Assembly (NCBI GenBank): GCA_026398285.1
Contig: JAPLTI010000093.1
Coordinates: 1-12,323 of the forward strand
From: Verrucomicrobiota bacterium
GTDB lineage: Bacteria > Verrucomicrobiota > Verrucomicrobiia > Chthoniobacterales > Terrimicrobiaceae
DNA length: 12,323 bases
Reading direction: 5' to 3'
The notes beneath the pieces were generated by a model. The model was given only the letters and a program-made list of their open reading frames with translations, did no database searches and was not told the origin of the DNA. Numbering within the stretch: the stretch's first letter is position 1; each line of letters opens with the position of its first letter. This document shows, piece by piece, positions 1 to 7,096 of the stretch. The position numbers and the translations under genes were made by a program.

Positions 1-97
1 CCCGGAACTCGTCACATGGAGCCCACCCGATGAAGCTCGCGTGAAACGCATCACCATCCGCAAGCGTCCCGTCCGCCGCTCCGATTCGCCCGCCTGA
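1..97 (+). CDS. C-terminal tail of an unidentified upstream gene (partial)
   Basis: The reading frame starting at base 2 is open from the window edge to a TGA at 95-97 and gives about 31 residues ending in a basic tail (RVKRITIRKRPVRRSDSPA). The tail is too short to assign a family. Its stop lies 15 bases before the ATG of the YhbY-like gene on the same strand, so the two are probably co-transcribed. The high arginine/lysine content would suit a nucleic-acid-associated protein, but that is only a composition argument. Another frame could be correct if this is intergenic DNA. Confidence 0.45.
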   Translation, partial: PELVTWSPPDEARVKRITIRKRPVRRSDSPA

Positions 98-112
98 GCG
101 AGCCCGTCATTC

Positions 113-376
113 ATGTCCGAACCACGCCTCAGTGAGCTTAAAAGCCGCGCCCAACTCCTCAAACCCGTCCTCAAACTCGGCAAAGCCGGAGCCACCCCCG
201 AGTTTCTCGCCGCCCTCGAAGAGCAGCTGAACCTGCATCAAATCCTGAAAATCCGCTTCGAAGGATTCAGAGAGGAACGCAAAACCCTCTCTAAAGAACT
301 CGCTGCCAAAACCGGTTCCCTCCTCGTTCAGCAGGTCGGCCACACCGCCGTCTACTATCGCCGGGCCAGCGCATAG
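113..376 (+). CDS. yhbY: YhbY/CRM-domain ribosome-associated RNA-binding protein
   Basis: This 87-residue protein matches the single CRM (CRS1-YhbY) domain in length and layout. An N-terminal helix (LSELKSRAQLLKPVLKLGKAG) contains the family LKP.v.lGK.G signature. A helix follows (PEFLAALEEQLNLHQILKIRF), in which the usual position of LxxHELIKVR is occupied by LNLHQILKIRF. The C-terminal strand reads GHTAVYYRR, like the family G..vlYR. Members bind pre-50S ribosomal particles or 23S rRNA precursors in the cytoplasm and assist ribosome assembly. The protein consists of the domain alone, with no extensions. The ATG has no clear Shine-Dalgarno. The gene follows an unidentified gene after 15 bases and is followed by a 135-base spacer before hisB, so it is probably the end of a transcription unit. 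Confidence 0.88.
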   Translation: MSEPRLSELKSRAQLLKPVLKLGKAGATPEFLAALEEQLNLHQILKIRFEGFREERKTLSKELAAKTGSLLVQQVGHTAVYYRRASA

Positions 377-386
377 ACACAAAGTA

Positions 387-492
387 GCCCCGCCCGCGTC
401 ATCACAAGGCGCATCTGCGGGAGATGGCTTCACGCGCCCCGCAAAACAGACGCCGATGAGGTTCCACTCAGCGGTCTTCACAAAGGCGGGGC
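387..492. repeat. Structured spacer bounded by an 8-base inverted repeat upstream of hisB
   Basis: The spacer between yhbY and hisB begins with GCCCCGCC (387-394) and ends with its exact complement GGCGGGGC (485-492). Inside are two mutually exclusive short stems. GGCGC (408-412) can pair with GCGCC (434-438), or GCGGG (417-421) can pair with CCCGC (438-442). A further small hairpin TGAG/CTCA lies at 457-470. This could be a terminator-like or leader structure for the his genes, or a decayed palindromic repeat. No T-run follows any stem, so it is not a classical intrinsic terminator. No leader peptide rich in histidine codons was found. Confidence 0.4.
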
Positions 493-511
493 CATCTGTT
501 TGACTGCACCC

Positions 512-1102
512 ATGCCACGCGAAGCAACCATCCAGCGCACGACTTCCGAAACCTCGATTCAACTCGCCATCAAGCTCGATGGTTCGGGCACATCCCGCAT
601 TTCCACCGGGATCGCTTTTTTCGACCACATGCTCACCCTGTTTTCAAAACACGGCCTCATGGATTTGGATGTCACCGCGAAGGGTGATATCGATGTGGAT
701 TTTCATCACACGGTGGAGGACACCGGCATCGCGCTTGGGCAGGCCATCACGCAGGCCCTCGGCGACAAGGCGGGTATACGCAGATATGGTTTTTTCTATG
801 TCCCGATGGATGAAGCCCTCGTCCGCACAGTGGTGGATCTGAGCGGCAGGCCGTTCCTAGCCTATAATGCGCCGGAGCGTGTCTCGCCGATTGGTGGCAA
901 TTTCGAGTTCCAGTTGGTCGAAGAATTTCTGCGTGCTCTCTCGGTGCATGCCGGCATGAACCTGCATGTGGACATCCTCGCCGGTCGTGACGCCCACCAC
1001 ATGGCCGAGGGGGTTTTCAAATCCCTCGCCCGTGCGCTGGATCAGGCAACAGCGGTGGACTCCCGCGTTCAAGGCATTCCGAGCACGAAGGGTGTCTTGT
1101 GA
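512..1102 (+). CDS. hisB: Imidazoleglycerol-phosphate dehydratase
   Basis: HisB removes water from imidazole-glycerol phosphate to give imidazole-acetol phosphate, the sixth step of histidine biosynthesis, in the cytoplasm as a Mn-dependent 24-mer. From the ATG at 512 the protein is 196 residues, the normal size of the monofunctional enzyme without a fused phosphatase. The metal-binding signatures are clear: FFDHM (36-40), HHTVED (65-70), SVHAGMNLH (144-152), AHHMAEGVFK (161-170) and the C-terminal STKGVL. An in-frame TTG at 500 would add four residues, but the ATG fits family starts better and neither has a Shine-Dalgarno. The stop codon overlaps the GTG start of hisH by four bases, so translation is likely coupled. 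Confidence 0.96.
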   Translation: MPREATIQRTTSETSIQLAIKLDGSGTSRISTGIAFFDHMLTLFSKHGLMDLDVTAKGDIDVDFHHTVEDTGIALGQAITQALGDKAGIRRYGFFYVPMDEALVRTVVDLSGRPFLAYNAPERVSPIGGNFEFQLVEEFLRALSVHAGMNLHVDILAGRDAHHMAEGVFKSLARALDQATAVDSRVQGIPSTKGVL

Positions 1103-1713
1103 GTGGGAAAAAACTCGGTGTCATTGACTATGGCAGCGGCAACCTTCGCAGCGTGTGCAAGGCTCTCGAAGCCTCAGGATCGTCTCCCAGTCTTGTGACC
1201 GACCCCTCGGGCCTTGCCGGGGTGGATGCCATAGTCGTCCCCGGCGTGGGAGCCTTTGCGCATTGTGCGGAGAACCTCCGAGCCACTGGGCTGTGGAATC
1301 CCGTCCGCGACTGGGCGCTCTCCGGTCGTCCCTATCTCGGCATCTGCCTTGGCTACCAGCTTCTCTTCGAATCCAGTGAGGAATCCCCCGGCGTGGAGGG
1401 GCTTGGCGTTTTGAAAGGGCGTGTCGTGCGATTTCCCGATGTTGGCCTCAAGGTTCCGCACATGGGCTGGAACACGCTCTCGAAAACCTCCGGGCCGCTC
1501 TACAACGGCCTCTCCGGCGAGGTCTCGATGTATTTCGTGCACTCGTATTATCCCGCTCCCGCCGACTCCTCGCTTGTAAGCGCGTGGAGCGACTACGGCA
1601 TTTCCTTCGCCGCCGGTGTCTCCTCGGGAGCTCTGCACGCGGTGCAATTCCATCCTGAAAAAAGCCAGTCCGCTGGACTCGCCCTTCTTCGCAATTTTCT
1701 TTCGACATTATGA
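1099..1713 (+). CDS. hisH: Imidazole glycerol phosphate synthase, glutaminase subunit
   Basis: HisH hydrolyses glutamine and passes ammonia to HisF, which makes imidazole-glycerol phosphate and AICAR. The 204-residue protein is a class I (triad) glutamine amidotransferase. The N-terminus VIDYGSGNLRSV is typical. The oxyanion strand is PGVGAF (48-53). The nucleophile elbow GICLGYQLLF contains Cys83. The strand KVPHMGWN is the usual HisH block, and QFHPEKS supplies His185 and Glu187 of the triad. The start is a GTG inside the hisB stop (GTGA overlap), with a weak AAGGG upstream. Its stop overlaps the ATG of hisA in an ATGA junction. HisF, its obligate partner, is not encoded in this window. Confidence 0.96.
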   Translation: MSGKKLGVIDYGSGNLRSVCKALEASGSSPSLVTDPSGLAGVDAIVVPGVGAFAHCAENLRATGLWNPVRDWALSGRPYLGICLGYQLLFESSEESPGVEGLGVLKGRVVRFPDVGLKVPHMGWNTLSKTSGPLYNGLSGEVSMYFVHSYYPAPADSSLVSAWSDYGISFAAGVSSGALHAVQFHPEKSQSAGLALLRNFLSTL

Positions 1714-2435
1714 TTCTTCTGCCTGCCATCGACCTCATGGGCGGCGAAGTCGTGCGCCTCAAGCGCGGACTCGCCACCGAGAAAACCGTTTATTCCTCTG
1801 ACCCCGTGGCGTTCGCCAAAAAGTGGGAGGACTCCGGCGCCGATTGGCTCCATATCGTCGATCTCGACGCCGCCTTCACCGGTGAACCGCAGAATCTCGA
1901 TGCCGTGGCGAAGATCTGCGCCGCCGTGAAGGTTCCCTGTGAACTCGGCGGCGGTATGCGCAGTGTCGAAAAAATCCAAGCCGCCTTCGATGCCGGCGTA
2001 AGCCGTGTCATCCTCGGCACCAAGGCCTGCCAATCCCCCGAAACCATTGCGGAAATGTGTTCCCGGTTCGGCGGCGAGCGCATCGCTGTCGGCATTGACG
2101 CCCATGGCGGTAAGGTCGCCGTGAAGGGTTGGACCGAGACCACTGCCACATCAGCCACCGACCTCGCACTCGCTGCACAGCAAGCCGGCGCAGGAACAAT
2201 CATCTACACCGACATCGCCACCGACGGCATGCTCGAGGGGCCGAATTTCGCGGAGTTGGAAAAAATGCTCTCCCTGCTGAGCTGCAACCTCATCGCCAGC
2301 GGCGGAGTCTCCTGCGCCAACGACCTGCGCCGCCTGAACACCATGCCCAGCCTCTACGGCGCCATCATCGGCAAAGCCCTCTACGACGGCCGCATCACCG
2401 GCAACCTGCGCACCATCCTTCAAAGCGCCTCCTAA
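1710..2435 (+). CDS. hisA: ProFAR isomerase, fourth enzyme of histidine biosynthesis
   Basis: HisA isomerises ProFAR to PRFAR by an Amadori rearrangement on a (beta/alpha)8 barrel. The 241-residue length is standard. The two catalytic acids are at the expected strand ends: Asp8 in MILLPAIDLMGG and Asp130 in AVGIDAHGG. Phosphate-binding elements are visible on both half-barrels, ELGGGMRS (79-85) and IASGGVS (195-201), followed by GAIIGKALYDG. The motif YTDIATDGMLEGPN (167-179) is the family block separating HisA from HisF. The ATG overlaps the hisH stop by four bases. The gene is last in this cluster; a convergent minus-strand gene follows after the REPIN-like spacer, so hisF and hisI must lie elsewhere. 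Confidence 0.97.
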   Translation: MILLPAIDLMGGEVVRLKRGLATEKTVYSSDPVAFAKKWEDSGADWLHIVDLDAAFTGEPQNLDAVAKICAAVKVPCELGGGMRSVEKIQAAFDAGVSRVILGTKACQSPETIAEMCSRFGGERIAVGIDAHGGKVAVKGWTETTATSATDLALAAQQAGAGTIIYTDIATDGMLEGPNFAELEKMLSLLSCNLIASGGVSCANDLRRLNTMPSLYGAIIGKALYDGRITGNLRTILQSAS

Positions 2436-2451
2436 AAAAACACGCCTCGGA

Positions 2452-2626
2452 GGGTCATCGTCCCGCATGACCCAAGCTTCAAGCACGGAAGGCGCGAAAT
2501 TGCTCTCAAACACCACCTTGCCCAAAACCGCCCGAAGCGCGCCCTGCGCCTGTGCGGTCGAGACTGTCACGCCATCCTCAGACGCCGCTTTGCGGTTGAA
2601 AAATGGGGCATGCGAGACGATGCCCC
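2452..2626. repeat. REPIN-like element: two inverted copies of one palindrome
   Basis: A perfect 7-base stem with 8-base loop lies at 2452-2473 (GGGTCAT, loop CGTCCCGC, ATGACCC). A second lies at 2605-2626. Read on the minus strand the second is GGGGCAT, loop CGTCTCGC, ATGCCCC. The loops differ at one base. The stems differ at one pair, where T-A is replaced by G-C, a compensatory change. The flanks also resemble each other (GGAG before; TTCAA, then G-rich bases, after). Two inverted palindromes around a spacer of about 130 bases is the layout of REP doublets or REPINs mobilised by REP-associated tyrosine transposases. The element occupies most of the gap between convergent hisA and the lipoprotein gene, a typical REP location. 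No transposase is in view. Confidence 0.65.
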
Positions 2627-2654
2627 TCCCATAGGCAAGCGGTGGGCTTTTGTC

Positions 2655-2825
2655 TTAGCGGGTGCCTTGCATGGCGGAGCCGAGGGCTCCGGCGCCTTCC
2701 CAAGAGGCGGGGCGATTCCATGGAAGGGAGCCTTCGGCATGGGCAGCGGATCGTGGTTCGTCCGTGGCGCAGCCGGTCAAGATGGCTGCCGATAGGATGA
2801 GAAGGCTAAAAAGCAGCGCTCTCAT
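2655..2825 (-). CDS. Very small secreted lipoprotein
   Basis: The 56-residue product starts MRALLFSLLILSAAILTGC, a lipoprotein signal peptide with lipobox LTGC and the lipidated Cys19. Only 37 residues remain after processing. They end in a short motif PWNRPASWEGAGALG and have no room for a folded enzyme domain. Short tails of the type PWNxPxxWE occur, as I recall, in small verrucomicrobial lipoproteins of unknown function; I cannot name a family. The frame is open further upstream, but the M at 2825 gives a proper signal peptide. The gene overlaps the 3' end of the coiled-coil membrane protein gene by 20 bases, so the two are probably translated from one mRNA and may act together in the envelope. 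Confidence 0.72.
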   Translation of the reverse strand: MRALLFSLLILSAAILTGCATDEPRSAAHAEGSLPWNRPASWEGAGALGSAMQGTR

Positions 2826-3618
2826 TTTGAGCAGTTTGGTAAATGATGTCATCGCCGGGTTGGATGCTGAGTCCGCGAGCGAGGCTCGCTGGGATGATGT
2901 CTGCAATGGAGGTGGAAGGCTCGACCGTAGTGGTGCGGACTTTGCCGATGAGTGTGCTGCCGCGTTTTACGAGAAATTCCATGTTGCTATCGATGCCGCT
3001 TTTATTGCCGAGGCTGAGGACTACGAAGTTCCATGCCTGATTCACGGCAAGGACGCGGCCAGTGACGCGTGTGAGGCCTTGCTTGGTTTCTTTTTCGCGG
3101 GCGGCTTTTTGGAGTGAAGCTAGTTTGCCTTCGAGGTTCTTGTTATCCTCGTCGAGTTTGATGTTCAGGGTTTCAAGCTCGGTGATGCGGGCTTTGTCTT
3201 CCTCGGTCGAGACTGGCGTCTGCACGGCGGTGGCCGCTGCGGCGAGTTGAGATTCGAGTTGGGTGATTTTTTCCCCTTTGGTGAGGATATCCGTATTCGC
3301 CGTGGCCAACTCTCCTTCTGCCTTGGTTAGTTTCGATTGTGTCTCAGTGAGCTGGGTTGTTTTTGCGCTGAGGTCGCTTTTTTGTTTGGCGAGGTCGGAG
3401 TCGAGGCTTTGCTTCTGTGCGGTAAGCTCGGAAATGGTCTTGCCTGCCTCGACGTATTTTTTGATTTCTCCCTCGAGGTTGTTTTTGACTGTGACGGTCT
3501 CCTGCTGGGATGCAGCCAAGTCATCCTTGGTTTTAAGGAGGTGGCTTCTATTTACAAAGCCCACACCAGCGGATGCCGCAGCGAGAACAATGGAGACAAT
3601 GATGAGAATTTTTCCCAT
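2806..3618 (-). CDS. Inner-membrane-anchored coiled-coil protein, unknown function
   Basis: This 270-residue protein has three parts. Residues 4-22 form one hydrophobic segment (ILIIVSIVLAAASAGVGFV) that is either an uncleaved membrane anchor or a signal peptide. Residues 28-178 are a long charged, Ala/Leu/Gln-rich coiled coil with heptads such as LTETQSKLTKAEGELATAN. Residues 182-262 form a compact beta-rich domain (GRVLAVNQAWNFVVLSLGNK, SGIDSNMEFLVKRG, IGKVRTT, LSIQPGDDII). The layout resembles MreC-like or PspA-like envelope scaffolds only in general shape. The C-terminal pattern is one I associate from memory with PVC-group envelope proteins of unknown role. The start has no Shine-Dalgarno. 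The small lipoprotein gene overlaps its 3' end. It lies 105 bases downstream of rnr on the same strand. Confidence 0.85.
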   Translation of the reverse strand: MGKILIIVSIVLAAASAGVGFVNRSHLLKTKDDLAASQQETVTVKNNLEGEIKKYVEAGKTISELTAQKQSLDSDLAKQKSDLSAKTTQLTETQSKLTKAEGELATANTDILTKGEKITQLESQLAAAATAVQTPVSTEEDKARITELETLNIKLDEDNKNLEGKLASLQKAAREKETKQGLTRVTGRVLAVNQAWNFVVLSLGNKSGIDSNMEFLVKRGSTLIGKVRTTTVEPSTSIADIIPASLARGLSIQPGDDIIYQTAQNESAAF

Positions 3619-3723
3619 GAAATGGAGGAATTGTGAAGGCAGTGTTTGTAGTCGGCGTGCGGAGACGGGGCAAGAGGGAATTTAAAAATCTCGTCAGACC
3701 TTTTTCGCGATGAAGCGTGGGGG

Positions 3724-5837
3724 TCAGGCGGGTTTGAAATCCACCTGCTGCTTGAACATATCTACGCGGTCGACTGCGACCTCCAGGAAGTCGCCGACCT
3801 GGTAGACTTTCTTGGTTTTTCGTCCGCAGAGGCGTCCGCGCGAGGGTTCGTGGATGTAGAAGTCGCCTTCCAGTGATGAAACATGGACGAGGCCTGTGAG
3901 CAGAAACTCGGGCAACTCGACGAAGAAGCCGAAATTCCGGACATCCATAATCATGGCGCGGAATTTCTGGCGTTTGCCTTCAGTGGTTTGGAGTTGGAAG
4001 AATTCAAGTTTTTTGAGGCGCACAGATTCCTTTTCGGCATCGGCGGCGGAGCGTTCGGTGGTGGAGATGTGTTCGGCCATGGCGCCGAGGGCGGAGGAAT
4101 CCGGCCCGCTCTTGGTGAGTCCGAGTTGGCGCTCGAGGGCGCGGTGCACGATGAGGTCGCTGTAGCGCCGGATGGGGCTGGTGAAGTGGGTGTAGGCCTC
4201 GAACGCCAGGCCGAAGTGCCCGCTGTTGGTCGGCGTATAGATCGCCTGCTGCATCGAGCGCAGCAGCATCGAACGGGTTGCTTCCGGTGCTTGAGTTCGC
4301 GGGCGACGAGTTCGTTCGCGAGGAGCATGAGTTCCTCGATGAGTTGGTGGGAAATGTCGTTCTCCACCCGCTCGAGCCGCACGGGGCGGCCGGTTTCGTC
4401 GAGCCAGACTTTGATTTCAGGAAATTCCAGATCGAGGGATCCGGCGGCGAAGCGCTTTTTTCGAAGGAGGGATGAGAGTTCCCATGCGGTGTGGACCCGC
4501 TCGGAGAGGAGGTCGCCTTTTTTCGGCGGCTTCTCGAGAATGGCAAACGCTTGTTTGTAGGTGAGCCGCGCAGCGCTGCGGATGACTGTCTTGGCGAAGC
4601 GGACGGATTGGATTTTTCCGCTCTGCAGGATCTCGGCGAAGACGGAGAACGCCATGCGGTCGACCTGCGGCTTGAGGCTGCAGATGCCGTTGCTCAGAGC
4701 CTCGGGGAGCATCGGGATGACCCTGTCGGCGAGATAAACGCTGTTTCCCCGCGTATGCGCCTCGCGGTCGAGGGCGGACTTGGGTTTCACATAGTGGGAC
4801 ACATCGGCGATATGGATGCCGACACGCCAACCGTCGGGAATACGCTCGACATTGATGGCGTCGTCAAAGTCCTTCGCATCATCCGGGTCGATGGTGAAAA
4901 TAAAGCGGTCACGCAAATCCTCGCGCTTGGCGGCATCGGCGGGGTCTACTTCCATGGACACGCGCTCCGCCTCGCGCAGGACATCATGGGGAAATTCCAG
5001 TGGCAGCCTGTGCTTGCGAATGATCGAGAGCATGTCGACGCCCGGCGCACCGGTCGGGCCGAGGATTTCGATGAGGTGTCCCTCGGGGTTCACATGGCGG
5101 GATGGCCAGGAGTCGAGTTTCGCCACCACCTTGTCTCCGACCTTTGCCAGAAGGGGCGGGGCGGGCGGTTTGACATAGAGGCTCTGGACGAATCGCGGAT
5201 CGTCCGCGACAACATAGAAAAAGTTTTTCGAGCGCTGGAGTGTGCCGACGATGGTTTCGTTGGCGCGGGTGAGGACGCGGATGACCTTGCCTTCGCGGCG
5301 TCGCTCGGGTCTGGAAAAAAAGCCTGGTTCTTCGGGTTGACTTGAGATGCGCGCCACGACGCGGTCGCCGTGCATGGCGGTGAAGCAATTCTCGGCCCGG
5401 ATGTAGAGGTCTGGCTCGCCTTGCTTTTCATTGAGCACATGCGCTCCGCCATTGGCGTGCATCTGGAGGATACCTGTAAAAAGATCGGCTTCTTTGGGAA
5501 TGATGTAGCGGTCCTTGCGGATGCGGGCGATGTCGCCGGCCGTCTCCATCTCCTTCAAAAGTTGGAGGAGTTTGCCTTTCCAAGTCGGCGGGAGGTTCAG
5601 GGCGGAAGCGATGCCGGCGGCGTCCAGCGGGCGTTGGGAGATTTGGCGCAGGATCGAGGCGCGTAGTTTCTGCGAGGGCTCACCGGTCGATTTTTGGAAT
5701 GTGCCGCTGCGTTTTGATGGCTTCGCGGCGGGCGGCTTTGCTGCGCCGCGGCGCGGCGATTTGCGGGAATCGTCTGTCTTACTGTGGGAACGACTTTGCA
5801 AAGGCTTGTTCCGTCCGCTTTTTTTGGGATTCGGCAT
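3724..5837 (-). pseudogene. rnr: RNase R, interrupted by an internal deletion and frameshift
   Basis: RNase R is a processive 3'-5' exoribonuclease of mRNA and rRNA decay. From the ATG at 5837 the protein has a basic N-tail (1-57), a winged-helix region (about 58-115), cold-shock/OB domains (about 116-265) and the RNB catalytic domain. Catalytic aspartates D317, D323, D325 and D326 lie in FTIDPDDAKDFDDAINVE. The frame is good up to ISHQLIEELMLLANEL and KHRKQP (residue 521, near 4275). It then runs into arginine/cysteine-rich nonsense until 3951. RNase R sequence resumes in another frame at MLLRSMQQAIYTP (4269), with FTSPIRRYSDL and a C-terminal S1 domain ending at 3724. Compared with E. coli RNase R from memory, some 50-60 RNB residues (the YRVHE region) are missing at the junction. 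Deletion length must be 1 mod 3. An assembly error is possible. An upstream ATG at 5909 would add 24 poorly conserved residues. Confidence 0.85.
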
Positions 5838-5840
5838 TCC

Positions 5841-5863
5841 CCATCCATCGCCCCGCTGGATGG
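5841..5863 (-). promoter_or_regulatory. Hairpin covering the possible rnr ribosome-binding site
   Basis: On the minus strand CCATCC and GGATGG form a 6-base perfect stem with an 11-base loop. It ends three bases before the rnr ATG (5837), and the 3' arm carries the only purine-rich stretch (GGATGGGGA) that could serve as a binding site. If transcribed it could limit initiation, for example in a temperature-dependent way. The same 89-base interval also has to contain the divergent ACT-protein promoter, so it could instead be an operator. This is visible sequence only; function is inferred. Confidence 0.3.
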
Positions 5864-5926
5864 CGCTGGCAAGTCCCGCCTTTTTCCAATCGACTCGGGC
5901 AGCCTGCATGGCGAAAGTGGCGGCAT

Positions 5927-6343
5927 ATGAAAAATGTGCGCATCGTCGAACAACTCGTCATCTTTATCGCCAACCGCCCGGGAACGCTCGCCGAGCTGTG
6001 CGATGCCCTCGGAGAAGCGAATATCAATATTTATGGTCTGACCGTTATCGACACGGTGGACCACGCCTCTGTTCGTATGGTGGTGAGCGATACGCAGAAG
6101 GCGATCGCGTTGCTTGAATCCCGTGGCACCTTGGTTCTGGATAGCGAAGTGCTCATGATTGAAAATGACAACCGCCCGGGCAGCTTGTCGCGTGTGGCGC
6201 GTCTTCTTTCAAAATCTAAGGTCAACATCGAATACGCCTACCTCGCATCCATGCCCAGCGCCAAGAAGGGTCTGCTTATCCTGCGTGTGAGCGATGTGAA
6301 AAAGGCCTTCAAGCTCCTCTCCGCAGCTGACTCGGAGGATTGA
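5927..6343 (+). CDS. Tandem ACT-domain protein (amino-acid-binding regulator)
   Basis: The 138-residue protein consists of two ACT domains and nothing else. Domain 1 covers about residues 7-68 (VIFIANRPGTLAELCDALGE, ANINIYGLTV). Domain 2 covers about 74-135 (MIENDNRPGSLSRVARLLSK, KVNIEYAYLAS). Both carry the NRPG(T/S)L turn between the first strand and helix, which is where small ligands, usually amino acids, bind at dimer interfaces. Stand-alone ACT pairs are thought to be regulatory subunits or sensors. The specific ligand and partner cannot be read from the sequence. The frame is open 76 codons upstream, but that part is antisense to the start of rnr and unlike coding sequence; the ATG at 5927 follows a weak AAAGTGG. 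Its TGA abuts the stop of the convergent nif3-like gene with no base between. Confidence 0.9.
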   Translation: MKNVRIVEQLVIFIANRPGTLAELCDALGEANINIYGLTVIDTVDHASVRMVVSDTQKAIALLESRGTLVLDSEVLMIENDNRPGSLSRVARLLSKSKVNIEYAYLASMPSAKKGLLILRVSDVKKAFKLLSAADSED

Positions 6344-7096
6344 TCACAGTCCTGTCGGGTGGTCTATAAATTGCCAAGGTAAAGCGAGCTTTCCTGCCAA
6401 CAGTTCCGCTGCGGCTTTGACGCCGAAGGTCTCTGTGGCGTAGTGGCCAGCGTAAAAGAGATTCACCCCCAACTCCTCCGCTGCGGTGTAGGACCAATGC
6501 GGCCCCTCGCCGGTGATAAATGTGTCCACCCCCGCTTCGGCGGCCTTTGCGATATCCCCGCCGGCGCCTCCTGTGACCACGCCGATGCACTTGGCCAGCA
6601 CCGGGCCGCCCGGAGCCAGATGCACCGCCCCGCCGACGGCTCTCGCCAAGTGGTCGCGCAAGACTTCGCGGCTCACTTCGGCTTCAAATTTCAATCCCAC
6701 ATTTTGGCCGGCGGTAGGAAAAAACGGCACGCCATTTTCGAGTCCGAGGGCCGCAGCAAGAAGTGCGTTGTTGCCTATCTCTGGATGGATATCCAACGGC
6801 AGATGGGCGCTGTAAACCGCCATGTCAGCCTCCATGAGCAAGCGCATCTTCCGGTAGGCCGCGCCGGTGACCCTCTGGGCTCCGCTCCAGAAAAGGCCGT
6901 GGTGCACGATTAAAAAATCCACCCCGGCCTGGGCTGCTTCGCAGATCACGGCCTCGGTGGCATCCACCGCTGCACCAATTCGCGTCAGGCCGCCCGAGTT
7001 CTCGACCTGAAGTCCATTCATGGCCTGTGGAAAGTCCCCGACCTCTCGTGTGCGCAGGAGGTCATCAAGGTAGCGAAAGGCTTCGGTCAGGTGCAT
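6344..7096 (-). CDS. Nif3-family dinuclear metal-centre protein, native gene boundaries
   Basis: This is the C-terminal 250 residues of the continuous frame, given separately because MHLTEAFRYLDDLL matches the normal Nif3/YbgI N-terminus and 250 residues is the usual family length. Metal ligands are in place: VHHGLFW (His65, His66), AHLPLDIHP (His98, Asp102) and AGHYATETFG (His218, Glu222). MNGLQV near residue 26 and the C-terminal FIDHPTGL are family blocks. Nif3 proteins are cytoplasmic toroidal hexamers with two metal ions; proposed roles include GTP cyclohydrolase-like or phosphatase activity, and the physiological substrate is unsettled. No Shine-Dalgarno precedes 7096. A 7-base stem with one wobble (7169-7192) lies upstream. 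Confidence 0.85.
   Translation of the reverse strand: MHLTEAFRYLDDLLRTREVGDFPQAMNGLQVENSGGLTRIGAAVDATEAVICEAAQAGVDFLIVHHGLFWSGAQRVTGAAYRKMRLLMEADMAVYSAHLPLDIHPEIGNNALLAAALGLENGVPFFPTAGQNVGLKFEAEVSREVLRDHLARAVGGAVHLAPGGPVLAKCIGVVTGGAGGDIAKAAEAGVDTFITGEGPHWSYTAAEELGVNLFYAGHYATETFGVKAAAELLAGKLALPWQFIDHPTGL

Noticed and set aside
107..628. 173-codon minus-strand open frame
   Set aside because: It is antisense to yhbY and the hisB start, has low-complexity Gly/Phe/Glu content and matches no family.
2452..2473. Hairpin after hisA as an intrinsic terminator
   Set aside because: No T-run follows it on the + strand; the nearest T-tract (minus strand) is separated by 13 bases. The second inverted copy fits a repeat better.
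2151..2570. Minus-strand frame through the hisA end and the REPIN-like spacer
   Set aside because: It is antisense to hisA in its second half and passes through the hairpin; its protein-like appearance comes from the GC-rich repeat. No family was recognised.
4260..4290. Programmed ribosomal frameshift in rnr
   Set aside because: No slippery heptamer is visible at the junction, and conserved sequence is missing there, which a frameshift alone cannot explain.
4491..5345. 284-codon plus-strand open frame opposite rnr
   Set aside because: It is a mirror of GC-rich rnr codons; the rnr strand carries the recognisable domains.
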